Below, piece after piece: positions 63,283-64,000 of a DNA stretch of 64,000 bases (position 1 is its first letter; each line of letters begins with the position of its first letter). The stretch is taken from NCBI GenBank assembly GCA_964035545.1, contig OZ037773.1, forward strand, positions 877,751-941,750. Reading direction: 5' to 3'. This DNA is from Bugula neritina (lineage: Eukaryota > Bryozoa > Gymnolaemata > Cheilostomatida > Bugulidae). The position numbers were made by a program, and so were the translations under genes. The notes under the pieces were generated by a model. The model was not told the origin of the DNA. It was given only the letters and a program-made list of their open reading frames with translations, and searched no databases.

Positions 63283-64000
63283 AAGGTGTAATTCATGCCT
63301 ATGGGAATGTTTCTTTATTTTTTACAAACCTAACATGTGTACTTTAAACAAGCGAAACGAGCTGTTGTCAACCTGCTGACACTCAAAAAAATTCTTACTG
63401 TGCAACCACAAAACCTAGCAACTCTGTTGCCTATTTATATTTTATGTACTATGGTAAATAATACCCAAATACATATAAAGTATAGTCACCCAACAACAAT
63501 ATCATGCATCTGCTATCAATTTTGCTTTTACATTATGTGTTTATTTGATATTATAATTAATTACACTTACAAATCTATATAACAACAAAGCCACTGCTAT
63601 GTTTGCGTTGCGTTTTACATTGTGTTTAGCATGTTAATTTTCTTGATGTAAAGATTTAAATTTACCAATAAAATTGTGCCTGAAGAGTTCTGAAGAGGCA
63701 TAAAACTCTTAGTAGCGCAATAAAAAAACATATAATTAAATTGCTCTTTTCTTCAATAACATAATTGCTCATTATTATACGCATAACAATTTGAGCACTT
63801 TTTCATCTGCTGTTTTTTAAAATATTCGCGCTATATATATATAATTTCAAGTCAAGCGTTTTGTTTTATCCCAAAATTAAATATCTCAACTTATTTTTCT
63901 ATAGTTAACTTTAAACTAAAAATATTGCGTTTGACAGCTTACATGTATATAATATATAATGAATATATAAGTTTATATGTAAAGATTATAAGTTTATTTT
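63283..64000. other. AT-rich end of window, no gene recognised
   Basis: Short frames only, with no domain or repeat I can name. Confidence 0.5.

Overview
This window is repeat-rich animal DNA, not bacterial. The evidence is an intron-containing gene for a membrane protein with immunoglobulin-like (Ig) domains, Penelope-like and Ty3/gypsy retroelements, hAT-like and pogo-like DNA transposons, long (TA)n tracts and an AT-rich background. An invertebrate, possibly an early-branching one, fits, but the sequence alone does not fix the species.

Layout. 1-3.4 kb is AT-rich DNA with degenerate short repeats and a small perfect hairpin. 3.4-8.6 kb is a nested repeat cluster: two inverted ~450-bp arms, (TA)n tracts, an hAT-like element with an 8-bp target duplication carrying a smaller inverted-repeat element, a palindrome encoding two head-to-head hammerhead ribozymes, and a 5'-truncated Penelope-like element with a decayed hammerhead. 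9.2-14.1 kb is E1, a deleted Ty3/gypsy element with both LTRs (minus strand). 16.4-22.6 kb is E2 (plus, 5'-truncated). 23.3-26.9 kb is E3, an old degenerate relative (plus). 27.2-38.1 kb is the host Ig gene (minus, six coding exons); intron 4 holds the complete element E4 (27.8-35.2 kb). 38.6-45.3 kb is E5 (plus, 3'-truncated). 47.6-48.0 kb is a further LTR fragment of the E4/E5 family. 48.6-50.3 kb is a pogo-like transposon. 50.8-62.4 kb is E7, a sister of E1, interrupted by the complete element E6 (51.3-58.7 kb) and by a 754-bp inverted-repeat element. 62.4-63.3 kb is a 53-bp tandem repeat and a second Penelope-like fragment.

How it works together. The LTR elements share one plan: an 18-nt primer site matching the 3' end of tRNA-Leu, Gag, then protease, reverse transcriptase, RNase H and integrase, a proline-rich Pol tail, and a third gene (ORF3) between pol and the 3' LTR. 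ORF3 encodes an acidic N-terminus, a C2H2 finger, a C2HC finger and a C-terminal coiled coil. It appears in at least five divergent lineages here. Its reading frame appears to begin in a short first coding exon, 25 nt in four lineages, followed by a phase-1 intron with good splice signals. The polypurine tract of each element with a 3' LTR is preceded by a hairpin with a compensatory base change. ORF3, its micro-exon and this hairpin are the strongest candidates for something not yet described.

All retroelement genes show stops, frameshifts or deletions. The Ig gene is the only host gene recognised with confidence.
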